A stretch of 8,233 nucleotides of DNA from an uncultured Oscillospiraceae bacterium (GTDB taxonomy: Bacteria; Bacillota_A; Clostridia; Oscillospirales; Oscillospiraceae), in assembly GCA_900754605.1 (NCBI GenBank), contig CAAEDK010000308.1, positions 1-8,233 of the forward strand, read 5' to 3'. Numbering within the stretch: the stretch's first letter is position 1; each line of letters starts with the position of its first letter. Positions 1-4,945 of this stretch are shown here, in pieces. The translations under genes were made by a program, and so were the position numbers. Below the pieces are notes generated by a model. It saw only the letters and a list, made by a program, of their open reading frames with translations. It was not told the origin of the DNA and made no database searches.

Positions 1-17
1 GCCGCCCACAGGGCGGC
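1..17. terminator. hairpin at window edge, possible terminator beyond trxA
   Basis: Seven-base perfect arms, GCCGCCC and GGGCGGC, flank a 3-nt ACA loop. On the minus strand this hairpin lies about 65 nt downstream of the trxA stop, and whatever follows it is outside the window. It could be the real terminator of the minus-strand block if a T-run follows, or belong to a plus-strand gene to the left. The structure is seen; the role is inferred. Confidence 0.35.
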
Positions 18-44
18 GGGGGATGTTTTTGATTCAGAGAATCA

Positions 45-79
45 AGCTGGGAGTGGCTCTATCAGGGCCACTCCCAGCT
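45..79 (-). terminator. stem-loop just after trxA, probable terminator
   Basis: Thirteen-base perfect arms (45-57 and 67-79) enclose a 9-nt loop, starting 4 bp past the trxA stop. On the minus strand the stem is followed by TTGATTCT, a poor T-run, so it may be a weak terminator or an mRNA 3'-end stabiliser. A second small inverted repeat, GATTC-AGA-GAATC, lies at 31-43. Confidence 0.5.
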
Positions 80-82
80 GTC

Positions 83-400
83 TTACAGGTTTTTGTCTAG
101 GATCTGGGTGAATGCCTCCAGAGGCAGAGCACCTACCTCGCGGGCAATCTCTTGGCCGTCTTTGAAGAAGATAACAGTGGGGATACTCATTACACCATAC
201 CGCATAGCCAACTCGCCCTCGGCGTCTACGTCTACTTTACCCACCACGGCTTTACCGTCATACTGGTCTGCCAACTGCTGGATTACTGGGCCAAGCATCC
301 GGCAGGGCATACACCAGTTGGCCCAAAAGTCCACCATCATCAGCTGGCCCCCGTTCAGAGCCTGCTCAAAGCTATCTTTGGTAAAATGCTGCAAAGACAT
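83..400 (-). CDS. trxA: thioredoxin
   Basis: A 105-residue thioredoxin, the usual family length, acting as a cytoplasmic dithiol donor for protein disulfides, ribonucleotide reductase and similar substrates. The fold is recognisable from the first strand (MMVDFWANWC), the redox CxxC at Cys30/Cys33, Asp24 in place of the buried acidic residue, and the cis-proline in SIPT at Pro74. The active site reads WCMPC, not the classical WCGPC. The ATG at 400 is chosen because AAGGAAGG lies just upstream (about 411-418) and homology begins there; the frame stays open further upstream but only over the end of the preceding gene. It lies 37 bp downstream of the thioredoxin reductase-like gene on the same strand, so the two are probably co-transcribed. 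Identity is certain; the effect of the Met substitution is unknown. Confidence 0.95.
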   Translation of the reverse strand: MSLQHFTKDSFEQALNGGQLMMVDFWANWCMPCRMLGPVIQQLADQYDGKAVVGKVDVDAEGELAMRYGVMSIPTVIFFKDGQEIAREVGALPLEAFTQILDKNL

Positions 401-437
401 TATAAAATTCCTTCCTTCTGATTTGATCGGATTGTGT

Positions 438-1319
438 TCAGGTTCCGCTGGAGGATCCAGAGGGAGACTCTGTACCGCGGCGCTCCAAAAATTCCGCAGC
501 GGATAGAGCGGCGATGAGTCCTTCGCCCACCGCCTTAGAGACCTGGAGGGGGCCGCCAGTGCAATCGCCGGCAGCAAAGACACCAGGGATATTGGTGGCC
601 ATTGATCGGTCCACTTGGATAGCGCCCTCCTGGGTTGCCAGCTGTGGGATCAAGTCAGTGGGGGCCACTGCATCCCGCAGAATAAAGACACCGCTGCATG
701 GGATGGAGACCCCATCAGCCACCAGGGCGGTGACAGTCTGTTCACCGGTGATTGCCAGGCGATTGGCTTGGATGAAGGGGATGTCTTCCTCCAGAGAGTC
801 AGGGCGCTGAGCAGCTACATAGACCACCTGACAGCCCAGACTCTTCAAATAGGAAGCCTCCCTGGGAGCATCACCGCTGCGTCCCACCACGGCGATCGGT
901 TTGCCCCGGTAGAGCATCCCGTCACAGGTGGCACAGTAGCTTACACCGCGGCCCAGATACTCTGACTCGCCTGGATATTTCGCCTGGCGGACTACGCCGG
1001 GGGCCAGGATCAGGGCTGTACCTTCATAAAGTTCACTGCCTACCGTTAAATGGAAGCCGTCCCAAGCCATCAAAGAAATCACACGGCCCAGAACGAAGTC
1101 GGCGCCAACCTCCTCTGCGTGCCGGTGAAACTGCTCCAGAAGTTCCATGCCTGTGACACCAGGCAGACCAAGATAATTGTCTACCCGCTCGGCTCGGGCC
1201 AGCGGGCTGTCCTGCCAGCGGTTTCCAACCACCAGCACACTTTTGTCCCGGCCTCGGGCGGCCACCGCCGCAGACAGGCCTGCGGGGCCACTCCCCAGAA
1301 TGATGATGTCATAGCGCAT
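438..1319 (-). CDS. thioredoxin reductase-like FAD flavoprotein
   Basis: A 293-residue low-molecular-weight thioredoxin reductase-type flavoprotein that should pass electrons through FAD and a CxxC pair to the adjacent thioredoxin. Seen: N-terminal FAD dinucleotide fold GSGPAG (residues 9-14), redox site YCATCDG (Cys129, Cys132), and C-terminal FAD motif GVFAAGD (about 246-252). The central nucleotide-binding domain is odd. The GGGDSA-type loop reads GRSGDA (146-151), and the HRRxxxR motif that grips the NADPH phosphate is missing, with VAAQRPDSL in that place. Known: the ferredoxin-linked clostridial thioredoxin reductases (FFTR) lost exactly these motifs. Inferred: this enzyme may take electrons from ferredoxin or another donor. 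The ATG at 1319 is preferred over one 21 nt upstream because AGGAGG sits 9 nt before it. A serine-rich tail ends the protein. Confidence 0.88.
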   Translation of the reverse strand: MRYDIIILGSGPAGLSAAVAARGRDKSVLVVGNRWQDSPLARAERVDNYLGLPGVTGMELLEQFHRHAEEVGADFVLGRVISLMAWDGFHLTVGSELYEGTALILAPGVVRQAKYPGESEYLGRGVSYCATCDGMLYRGKPIAVVGRSGDAPREASYLKSLGCQVVYVAAQRPDSLEEDIPFIQANRLAITGEQTVTALVADGVSIPCSGVFILRDAVAPTDLIPQLATQEGAIQVDRSMATNIPGVFAAGDCTGGPLQVSKAVGEGLIAALSAAEFLERRGTESPSGSSSGT

Positions 1320-1379
1320 CCTGCTGCGCCTCCTCTCCATTGTTTGGTGTGTTCAGCATAACATAGGCATGCTGGATCT

Positions 1380-1398
1380 TCTGTGACCAGGTCACAGA
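1380..1398. promoter_or_regulatory. 9-bp-arm palindrome upstream of the thioredoxin operon
   Basis: TCTGTGACC-A-GGTCACAGA is a perfect 19-bp palindrome, 61 bp before the reductase start and 11 bp past the lyase stop. No T-run follows on the minus strand, so it does not look like an intrinsic terminator. A very weak promoter can be drawn next to it on the minus strand (TGGTCA, 18 nt, TATGTT), in which case the palindrome would cover the -35 box. It could be a regulator-binding site or an mRNA hairpin. Confidence 0.4.
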
Positions 1399-1409
1399 GC
1401 GGAGCGCTG

Positions 1410-2363
1410 TCAGGCCAGCAGCCGGGCCAGCAGAGATGGGTCGGCGTTGCCACCAGACAGAACAAATACTGCTTTGTCCTCCGGCCGGACGGGGAGCGCA
1501 CCGCACAGGACAGCGGCTATGGGGAGGGCGGAGGAGGGCTCGGCTACCACCTTGGCGGCGGTCATTAGAAGGAGCATGGCCTCTTCGATCCAGCGGTCCT
1601 CCACGGTGTACAGTTCATCCACCCGGGCCTGGATCACGGCAAAGTTGTCTGGGTTTGCGTGGTCGGTGCGGGTGCCATCAGCAATGGTCTGGACAGATTC
1701 CAGCTGTACAGGGCGCCCCTCAGCCCGACTTTTGGTATACCGAGGTGCGCCTGCTGGCTCTACCCCCACAGTGTGCACCTGGGCGGAGGCCCCCTTCGCA
1801 GCAGTAGCGATGCCGGAAATCAGCCCGCCGCCCCCGATAGGGGCTGCAATCAGACTGGCATCTGGAAGATCCTCCAGGATCTCCAGGGCAATGGTGCCTT
1901 GCCCGGCGGCTACCAGTGGGTCAGCGTAGGGGTGGATCTCCACCATGCCTCTCTCCTGTACCAGCTGGGCGGCCCGCTCTTCTCGCTGGGAGGAGAGGGT
2001 ACCTACCAACTCAACCTGCCCGTCCCAGCGCTTGACTCCAGCCAGTTTGACCGGGTTGGCGTTGGTGGGCATAACGATGACCGCCTGGGTTCCAAGTTTA
2101 TGGGCGGCGTAGGCCACACCCTGGGCGTGGTTACCAGATGAGGCACACACCAAGCCGCGGCCTAGCTCATCCGCTGACAGGGAGAGAGCCTTGTTGAGGG
2201 CGCCGCGGATCTTGAAGGCACCAATGGCCTGGAAGCCCTCGTGCTTGAGATAGACCTGACAGCCCAGGGCCTCATCCAGGGCCGGAACACGGAGCAGAGG
2301 CGTGCGGACGATGTGGGAGGCGATCCTGGCCTGGGCGGCCTGGACGTCACGGTATTCGATCAT
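1410..2363 (-). CDS. threonine/serine ammonia-lyase (PLP, short form)
   Basis: A 317-residue fold-type II PLP enzyme of the threonine dehydratase family, deaminating threonine to 2-oxobutyrate and/or serine to pyruvate through enamine intermediates. Seen: Schiff-base lysine in GAFKIRGA (Lys51), substrate loop SSGNHAQG (75-82), phosphate-binding glycine loop GGGGL (177-181) and the C-terminal SGGN (303-306). The protein ends right after the catalytic core, so there is no C-terminal ACT-like domain for isoleucine feedback. This favours a catabolic enzyme (TdcB-like) over biosynthetic IlvA; serine racemase and hydroxyaspartate ammonia-lyase share the same core and cannot be excluded. The ATG at 2363 has AAGGAAGG 8 nt upstream. 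An in-frame TTG at 2399 would lie inside the promoter's -10 box and is rejected. RidA, which clears the enamine product, is encoded about 2 kb away. Confidence 0.9.
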   Translation of the reverse strand: MIEYRDVQAAQARIASHIVRTPLLRVPALDEALGCQVYLKHEGFQAIGAFKIRGALNKALSLSADELGRGLVCASSGNHAQGVAYAAHKLGTQAVIVMPTNANPVKLAGVKRWDGQVELVGTLSSQREERAAQLVQERGMVEIHPYADPLVAAGQGTIALEILEDLPDASLIAAPIGGGGLISGIATAAKGASAQVHTVGVEPAGAPRYTKSRAEGRPVQLESVQTIADGTRTDHANPDNFAVIQARVDELYTVEDRWIEEAMLLLMTAAKVVAEPSSALPIAAVLCGALPVRPEDKAVFVLSGGNADPSLLARLLA

Positions 2364-2398
2364 AAGCGGGACCTTCCTTCCAATCTTAGGATACCCCA

Positions 2399-2427
2399 AT
2401 TAAATCACAGTTTACCCCCATTGACAA
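2399..2427 (-). promoter_or_regulatory. sigma-A-type promoter for the ammonia-lyase
   Basis: On the minus strand, TTGTCA (2422-2427), a 17-nt spacer and TTTAAT (2399-2404) each differ by one base from consensus. Transcription should start near 2392, giving a leader of about 28 nt that contains the ribosome binding site. Confidence 0.75.
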
Positions 2428-2442
2428 GACGAAGGAAGGCGC

Positions 2443-2470
2443 TTTTTCAGGGAGAAATCGCCCTGAAAAA
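2443..2470. repeat. 10-bp inverted repeat between divergent promoters
   Basis: TTTTTCAGGG (2443-2452) and CCCTGAAAAA (2461-2470) are perfect inverted copies around an 8-nt spacer. The order is opposite to an intrinsic terminator on both strands, because the arms start with T's and end with A's. It lies about 15 bp upstream of the lyase -35 box and 28 bp upstream of the tRNA -35 box, so a shared operator is possible. Confidence 0.5.
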
Positions 2471-2497
2471 TAAAATCGAAAAAAATGAAAAAAAGGC

Positions 2498-2526
2498 TTG
2501 CATTCTTCGGAAAGGTGTGGTATTCT
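2498..2526 (+). promoter_or_regulatory. promoter for tRNA-Pro with AT-rich upstream element
   Basis: TTGCAT (2498-2503), a 17-nt spacer and TATTCT (2521-2526). Upstream, 2466-2494 is almost pure A/T with A-tracts, resembling an UP element as expected for a stable-RNA promoter. The start should fall near 2532, leaving a leader of about 36 nt before the tRNA. Confidence 0.7.
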
Positions 2527-2532
2527 ATATAA

Positions 2533-2559
2533 GCCGTCCGGGTGAGACACCTGAGCGGC
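2533..2559 (+). other. structured 5' leader of the tRNA-Pro transcript
   Basis: The leader can fold as an imperfect hairpin: GCCG (2533-2536) with CGGC (2556-2559), GGTG (2541-2544) with CACC (2548-2551), and a partly wobble-paired middle. It holds an exact copy (2538-2544) of the tRNA's 5' acceptor strand CCGGGTG. The stretch from 2541 also resembles the 5' half of a serine-type tRNA (GGTGAGA, then CCTGAGCGGCGAGG). Confidence 0.4.
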
Positions 2560-2567
2560 GAGGATAA

Positions 2568-2644
2568 CCGGGTGTGGCGAAGTTTGGTATCGCGCTTGAA
2601 TGGGGTTCAAGAGGCCCTGAGTTCGAATCTCAGCACTCGGACCA
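2568..2644 (+). tRNA. tRNA-Pro (anticodon GGG)
   Basis: A complete 77-nt cloverleaf with encoded CCA. The acceptor stem CCGGGTG pairs with CACTCGG (one G-T). The D stem is GCGA/TCGC with loop AGTTTGGTA. The anticodon stem CTTGA/TCAAG carries loop ATGGGGT, with GGG at 2602-2604. The variable loop is AGGCC, and the T arm is CTGAG-TTCGAAT-CTCAG. The C1-G72 pair fits bacterial proline tRNAs. It reads CCC/CCU codons. It is a single-gene unit with its own promoter and a terminator beginning at its last base. Confidence 0.96.
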
Positions 2645-2683
2645 AGCTGGAGCAGATGTTGTACATCTGCTCCAGCTTTTTTT
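2645..2683 (+). terminator. strong intrinsic terminator of tRNA-Pro
   Basis: Fifteen-base perfect arms (2645-2659 and 2663-2677) with a 3-nt loop, ending in seven T's (2677-2683). The stem begins immediately after the encoded CCA. Confidence 0.95.
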
Positions 2684-2880
2684 GTAACGGTCGGAGCGGG
2701 CTCAGCTTGCGGACCCGCTGTTCCGAACCGAACGGATGCCGCTGGGCTTTGGCGGCGGTGATTCTAGTTGATTACAGAGACAGGTCGCTTTAACCTGTGC
2801 TTACTCATGATCCGAACTGCATGATCTGAGTGGGGCAGTGTGTTCAGATTTATTATTTCTATTGAGAATGTTCTTTGATT
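2684..2880. other. gene-free stretch with several short inverted repeats
   Basis: No convincing coding sequence. Seen: AGCGGG (2695-2700) with CCCGCT (2714-2719), flanked by an imperfect GGTCGGA/TCCGAACC pair; ACAGGT (2780-2785) with ACCTGT (2793-2798); and CATGATC twice (2806-2812, 2820-2826), inside an imperfect ACTCA/TGAGT pair (2803-2807, 2827-2831). Composition falls from GC-rich to AT-rich across it. It may hold remnants of the boundary of an inserted segment; no transposase or integrase sequence is visible. Confidence 0.35.
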
Positions 2881-2881
2881 T

Positions 2882-2915
2882 GTCAAGGGCGGCGCAATTT
2901 AGCGCCGCCCTTGAC
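2882..2915. promoter_or_regulatory. 14-bp perfect GC-rich inverted repeat over the lipoprotein -35 box
   Basis: GTCAAGGGCGGCGC (2882-2895) and its exact inverse (2902-2915) flank a 6-nt AATTTA spacer. Five T's follow at 2917-2921, so it resembles a plus-strand terminator, but there is no gene for it to end, since the tRNA is already terminated at 2683. Its right arm contributes the TTGAC of the next promoter's -35 box, so an operator or a terminator shielding the island from readthrough are both possible. Confidence 0.55.
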
Positions 2916-2939
2916 CTTTTTCCCAAATTCTGCTATATT
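2911..2939 (+). promoter_or_regulatory. sigma-A-type promoter for the lipoprotein gene
   Basis: TTGACC (2911-2916), a 17-nt spacer, then an extended -10, TGC-TATATT (hexamer 2934-2939). Start expected near 2946, giving a leader of about 50 nt. The -35 box lies at the end of the perfect inverted repeat. Confidence 0.72.
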
Positions 2940-2996
2940 TTTTATATGACAGAGCTCGAATTTCTCTCAATCAAGATTAGTTTTGAGGTGATTGCT

Positions 2997-3794
2997 GTGA
3001 AACGGTTACCCTTTCTTCTGAACTTTCTGTTGCTTATTTGGCTGTGTGGTTGTTCGGTTAGTCCGATGATCGAGACTTTGAATAACTGGTCTTTCCAATA
3101 CAATGAGGGAACTAATGATTACAGTATATTTTTTGAGTTAAGAGATAAGTCAGGCAATTCTATATCTGCAGATGTTGATGTGGATATTCGGATTGTTAAT
3201 GATAGAGACGAGGAAGTGTTCAAAGGTACGAGTTCTGTTTCACCAGATGATTTTGGCCATTATACGAGTGAAGCCCAAGGAGAACAGTATCTTGCCAATA
3301 TAAGAATCCCTGCTTCTGAAATTACTCCCGGTGCAGATTCAAGTGGCAAAGTTTATTTGACTGTTTACAAAGCAGATGTTGTTGCTTTTGATGAAGTAAA
3401 TTGTGATGCTTTCTACTGCCTCCCGATAAAAGATATTCAGTTAGAATCTGGACCATTTCCCATTGAGTTAAATGTAAAAGGTTTTGACGGGGTAATTACA
3501 TCCAAAATTCAAATAGACGATGTAACCTATGAATTTGAAAAGGGCTATAGGCCAACACTGACAGTAACTATTTCCGGCACAAAAATTTACAGCAACAATA
3601 ATTCATATTTTAGTTCTGGTTACGATGTAATCAGTTATAAACTATATGATAGTGAAAACTATATGGTTGATTCGGGGAACGTGTATCTTAACTCGTTGAA
3701 TCAAGGAGATAAATTCAAAGATGAATCTATCATCATCTATGATTTGATTCCGGGAGAAACATATACGCTAAAATTTACTGAATATGAGTTCTAA
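2997..3794 (+). CDS. predicted surface lipoprotein, unknown function
   Basis: A 265-residue protein that I do not recognise. The GTG at 2997 is chosen because GAGGTG lies 6 nt upstream and it starts a classical signal peptide: Lys-Arg, a hydrophobic run, then the lipobox LCGC with Cys19 as the lipidated residue. Starts further upstream (for instance ATG at 2946) lack a ribosome binding site. The mature part is polar, with alternating strand-like segments, and reads as two beta-sandwich-like regions (about 25-150 and 155-265). The second ends with a GETYTLKF-type strand typical of Ig/fibronectin-like domains. Cysteines lie close together near the middle (NCDAFYC). The gene is strikingly AT-rich: 19 G/C of 60 at 3121-3180, against 41 of 60 at 6481-6540 in gpr. 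This suggests acquisition by transfer. A 70-residue gene follows 45 bp later and may be co-transcribed. Confidence 0.7.
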   Translation: MKRLPFLLNFLLLIWLCGCSVSPMIETLNNWSFQYNEGTNDYSIFFELRDKSGNSISADVDVDIRIVNDRDEEVFKGTSSVSPDDFGHYTSEAQGEQYLANIRIPASEITPGADSSGKVYLTVYKADVVAFDEVNCDAFYCLPIKDIQLESGPFPIELNVKGFDGVITSKIQIDDVTYEFEKGYRPTLTVTISGTKIYSNNNSYFSSGYDVISYKLYDSENYMVDSGNVYLNSLNQGDKFKDESIIIYDLIPGETYTLKFTEYEF

Positions 3795-3839
3795 GAACAA
3801 TTAAAAGTAAAGTATAGTATGCTTATAGGAGGGAGAATA

Positions 3840-4052
3840 ATGTATAAACTCACCCCACTTCAAAAAGAGACAATGGAATTCTTAAAAGCGCAAATAGATG
3901 AGGCCAGATCGCATTCCATCAATTTTGAAAATATGGGAAAAGAGTTTCTTTTACCAAGTGTGGTTTTGAGACTATGGGGCAGGGAAAAGCTGAAATGGAA
4001 CCAGAATATACTGGCCTGCTTCCTAGAGGGGTGGACAAAGTCCCTGGTATGA
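3840..4052 (+). CDS. small hypothetical protein, possibly truncated
   Basis: Seventy residues, unrecognised. The start is well supported: AGGAGGG at 3827-3833 lies 6 nt before the ATG. No signal peptide or membrane segment. The first part (LTPLQKETMEFLKAQIDEA) is a likely helix that faintly resembles the first helix of LexA-type winged-helix regulators. After about residue 35 the resemblance ends, and from about 3970 the base composition rises toward that of the flanking genome. One explanation is an AT-rich gene whose 3' part was replaced by unrelated sequence at the island edge; another is a genuine small protein. It ends just before a bidirectional terminator. The 45-bp gap to the lipoprotein suggests a shared transcript. 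Confidence 0.5.
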   Translation: MYKLTPLQKETMEFLKAQIDEARSHSINFENMGKEFLLPSVVLRLWGREKLKWNQNILACFLEGWTKSLV

Positions 4053-4064
4053 GGAGGATAGAGA

Positions 4065-4099
4065 AAAACCGCCCGGATGCTGTGCATCCGGGCGGTTTT
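4065..4099. terminator. bidirectional intrinsic terminator
   Basis: Perfect 16-base arms, AAAACCGCCCGGATGC (4065-4080) and its inverse (4084-4099), around a TGT loop. The stem ends in T's on both strands (four on plus, five on minus). It sits between the plus-strand small gene and the minus-strand secG and can end both. Confidence 0.92.
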
Positions 4100-4108
4100 A
4101 CAAATCAG

Positions 4109-4336
4109 TCAGATCAGGCACAGAACCAGAGTCAGCACCATAAACACAATGGCGACCCACTTGGTCATCTTGGCCAGTTTAGCGTCCCAGGTCTTGGCCT
4201 TGTTCTTGGACAGGAAGGTGTCCACGCCGCCGGCGATGGCACCGGACAGACCAGCGCTCTTTCCAGACTGGAGCATGACCACGGCGATCAGGATCAGGCC
4301 GCACAGAAGCTGAATGATGGTAAGGGCGAACTTCAT
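4109..4336 (-). CDS. secG: preprotein translocase subunit SecG
   Basis: A 75-residue SecG, the small non-essential subunit of the SecYEG channel that stimulates Sec-dependent secretion. Seen: an N-terminal hydrophobic helix (about 3-22), the family signature LQSGKSAGLSGAIAGG (22-37) with the following VDTFLSKNKA, a short polar linker, and a second helix (about 57-75). Two membrane helices and this length match Gram-positive SecG. An AAAGGA-type ribosome binding site lies about 11 nt before the ATG at 4336. It ends in the bidirectional terminator. Its leader of about 70 nt contains a 7-bp inverted repeat (GCCTGTC-CA-GACAGGC, 4357-4372). In other Firmicutes secG is often followed by rnr or smpB; neither is present here. 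Confidence 0.95.
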   Translation of the reverse strand: MKFALTIIQLLCGLILIAVVMLQSGKSAGLSGAIAGGVDTFLSKNKAKTWDAKLAKMTKWVAIVFMVLTLVLCLI

Positions 4337-4414
4337 ATCAATATCGTTCCTTTCAGGCCTGTCCAGACAGGCGAAAAATCAAAAATGCGGCGGAAAAACC
4401 CGGACGCAAAGCTT

Positions 4415-4443
4415 ATTATACCACACGTTGACAGGAAAAGCAA
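4415..4443 (-). promoter_or_regulatory. promoter for secG
   Basis: On the minus strand, TTGCTT (4438-4443), a 17-nt spacer and a perfect TATAAT (4415-4420). The same TTGCTT/17/TATAAT combination precedes rpsT. No terminator is visible between ridA and this promoter, so readthrough from ridA may also feed secG. Confidence 0.75.
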
Positions 4444-4485
4444 GAATTTTTCTGTGGGTATAGGAAAATGCGGGGGAAAGTGGGA

Positions 4486-4863
4486 TCACAGCTGCGCAAT
4501 GGCCTCGATTTCCACCAGTACATCCTTGGGCAGGCGGGCTACCTGGACGGCGGAGCGGGCGGGGTAGGGTTCCTGGAAGAATTGGGCATAGACTTCGTTC
4601 ATGGCGGCGAAATCATTCATATCGTTGAGAAACACGGTGGTCTTGATGACCGCACCCATGTTGGTCCCGGCGGCATTGAGGATGGCTTTGATGTTGTTGA
4701 GGGATTGCCGGGCCTGGGCCTGGATGCCTCCCTCGGGGACGGTGCCGGTGGCGGGATCTACGGGGATCTGGCCGGAGGTGAACAAGAGATCGCCGATCTG
4801 GATGGCCTGAGAGTAGGGGCCGATCGCGGCAGGGGCGTGCTCGGTGTGGATGGCCTGTTTCAT
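4486..4863 (-). CDS. ridA: RidA family enamine/imine deaminase
   Basis: A 125-residue RidA (YjgF/YER057c/UK114) protein, normally a trimer in the cytoplasm. It hydrolyses 2-aminoacrylate and 2-aminocrotonate, the reactive products of PLP-dependent serine/threonine dehydratases, to their keto acids. Seen: GPYSQA (15-20, Tyr17), LLFTSGQIP (27-34), and the catalytic block [23 protein letters not shown] with Arg103 and Glu118, matching E. coli Arg105 and Glu120. All active-site residues are therefore present, and the length is typical. The ATG at 4863 is preferred over an in-frame start 30 nt upstream because AAGGAG lies 8 nt before it and homology starts there. The predicted mRNA begins almost at a small hairpin (ACCGCC/GGCGGT, 4895-4908). 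It is functionally linked to the ammonia-lyase at 1410-2363. Confidence 0.95.
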   Translation of the reverse strand: MKQAIHTEHAPAAIGPYSQAIQIGDLLFTSGQIPVDPATGTVPEGGIQAQARQSLNNIKAILNAAGTNMGAVIKTTVFLNDMNDFAAMNEVYAQFFQEPYPARSAVQVARLPKDVLVEIEAIAQL

Positions 4864-4915
4864 GGGATATGCTCCTTTCCATTCTGTACACAATACCGCC
4901 TGGGCGGTTTTTTCT

Positions 4916-4945
4916 ATTGTAGCATAGGTGAGGAAGCGCCGTCAA
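4916..4945 (-). promoter_or_regulatory. promoter for ridA, overlapping the yihY stop codon
   Basis: On the minus strand, TTGACG (4940-4945), an 18-nt spacer and TACAAT (4916-4921), with an extended-10 TGC just before it. The TGA within the -35 box is the stop codon of the upstream membrane-protein gene, so the promoter begins inside that gene's end. Confidence 0.72.

Noticed and set aside
1436..2141. Several plus-strand open frames of 120-160 codons
   Set aside because: All lie antisense to the ammonia-lyase, whose motifs are intact, and none has a ribosome binding site.
2364..2399. Earlier TTG start for the ammonia-lyase
   Set aside because: It overlaps the predicted -10 box and lacks a ribosome binding site; the ATG at 2363 has a strong one.
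2542..2793. Open frame across the tRNA region
   Set aside because: It covers the tRNA-Pro and its terminator, which explain the sequence.
2838..2996. Upstream extension of the lipoprotein
   Set aside because: It would run through the inverted repeat and promoter and bury the signal peptide; the GTG at 2997 has a proper ribosome binding site.
2620..4100. Integrative element with att sites at the tRNA-Pro 3' end
   Set aside because: I looked for a second copy of the T-arm/acceptor sequence near the island's right edge and found none, and there is no integrase.
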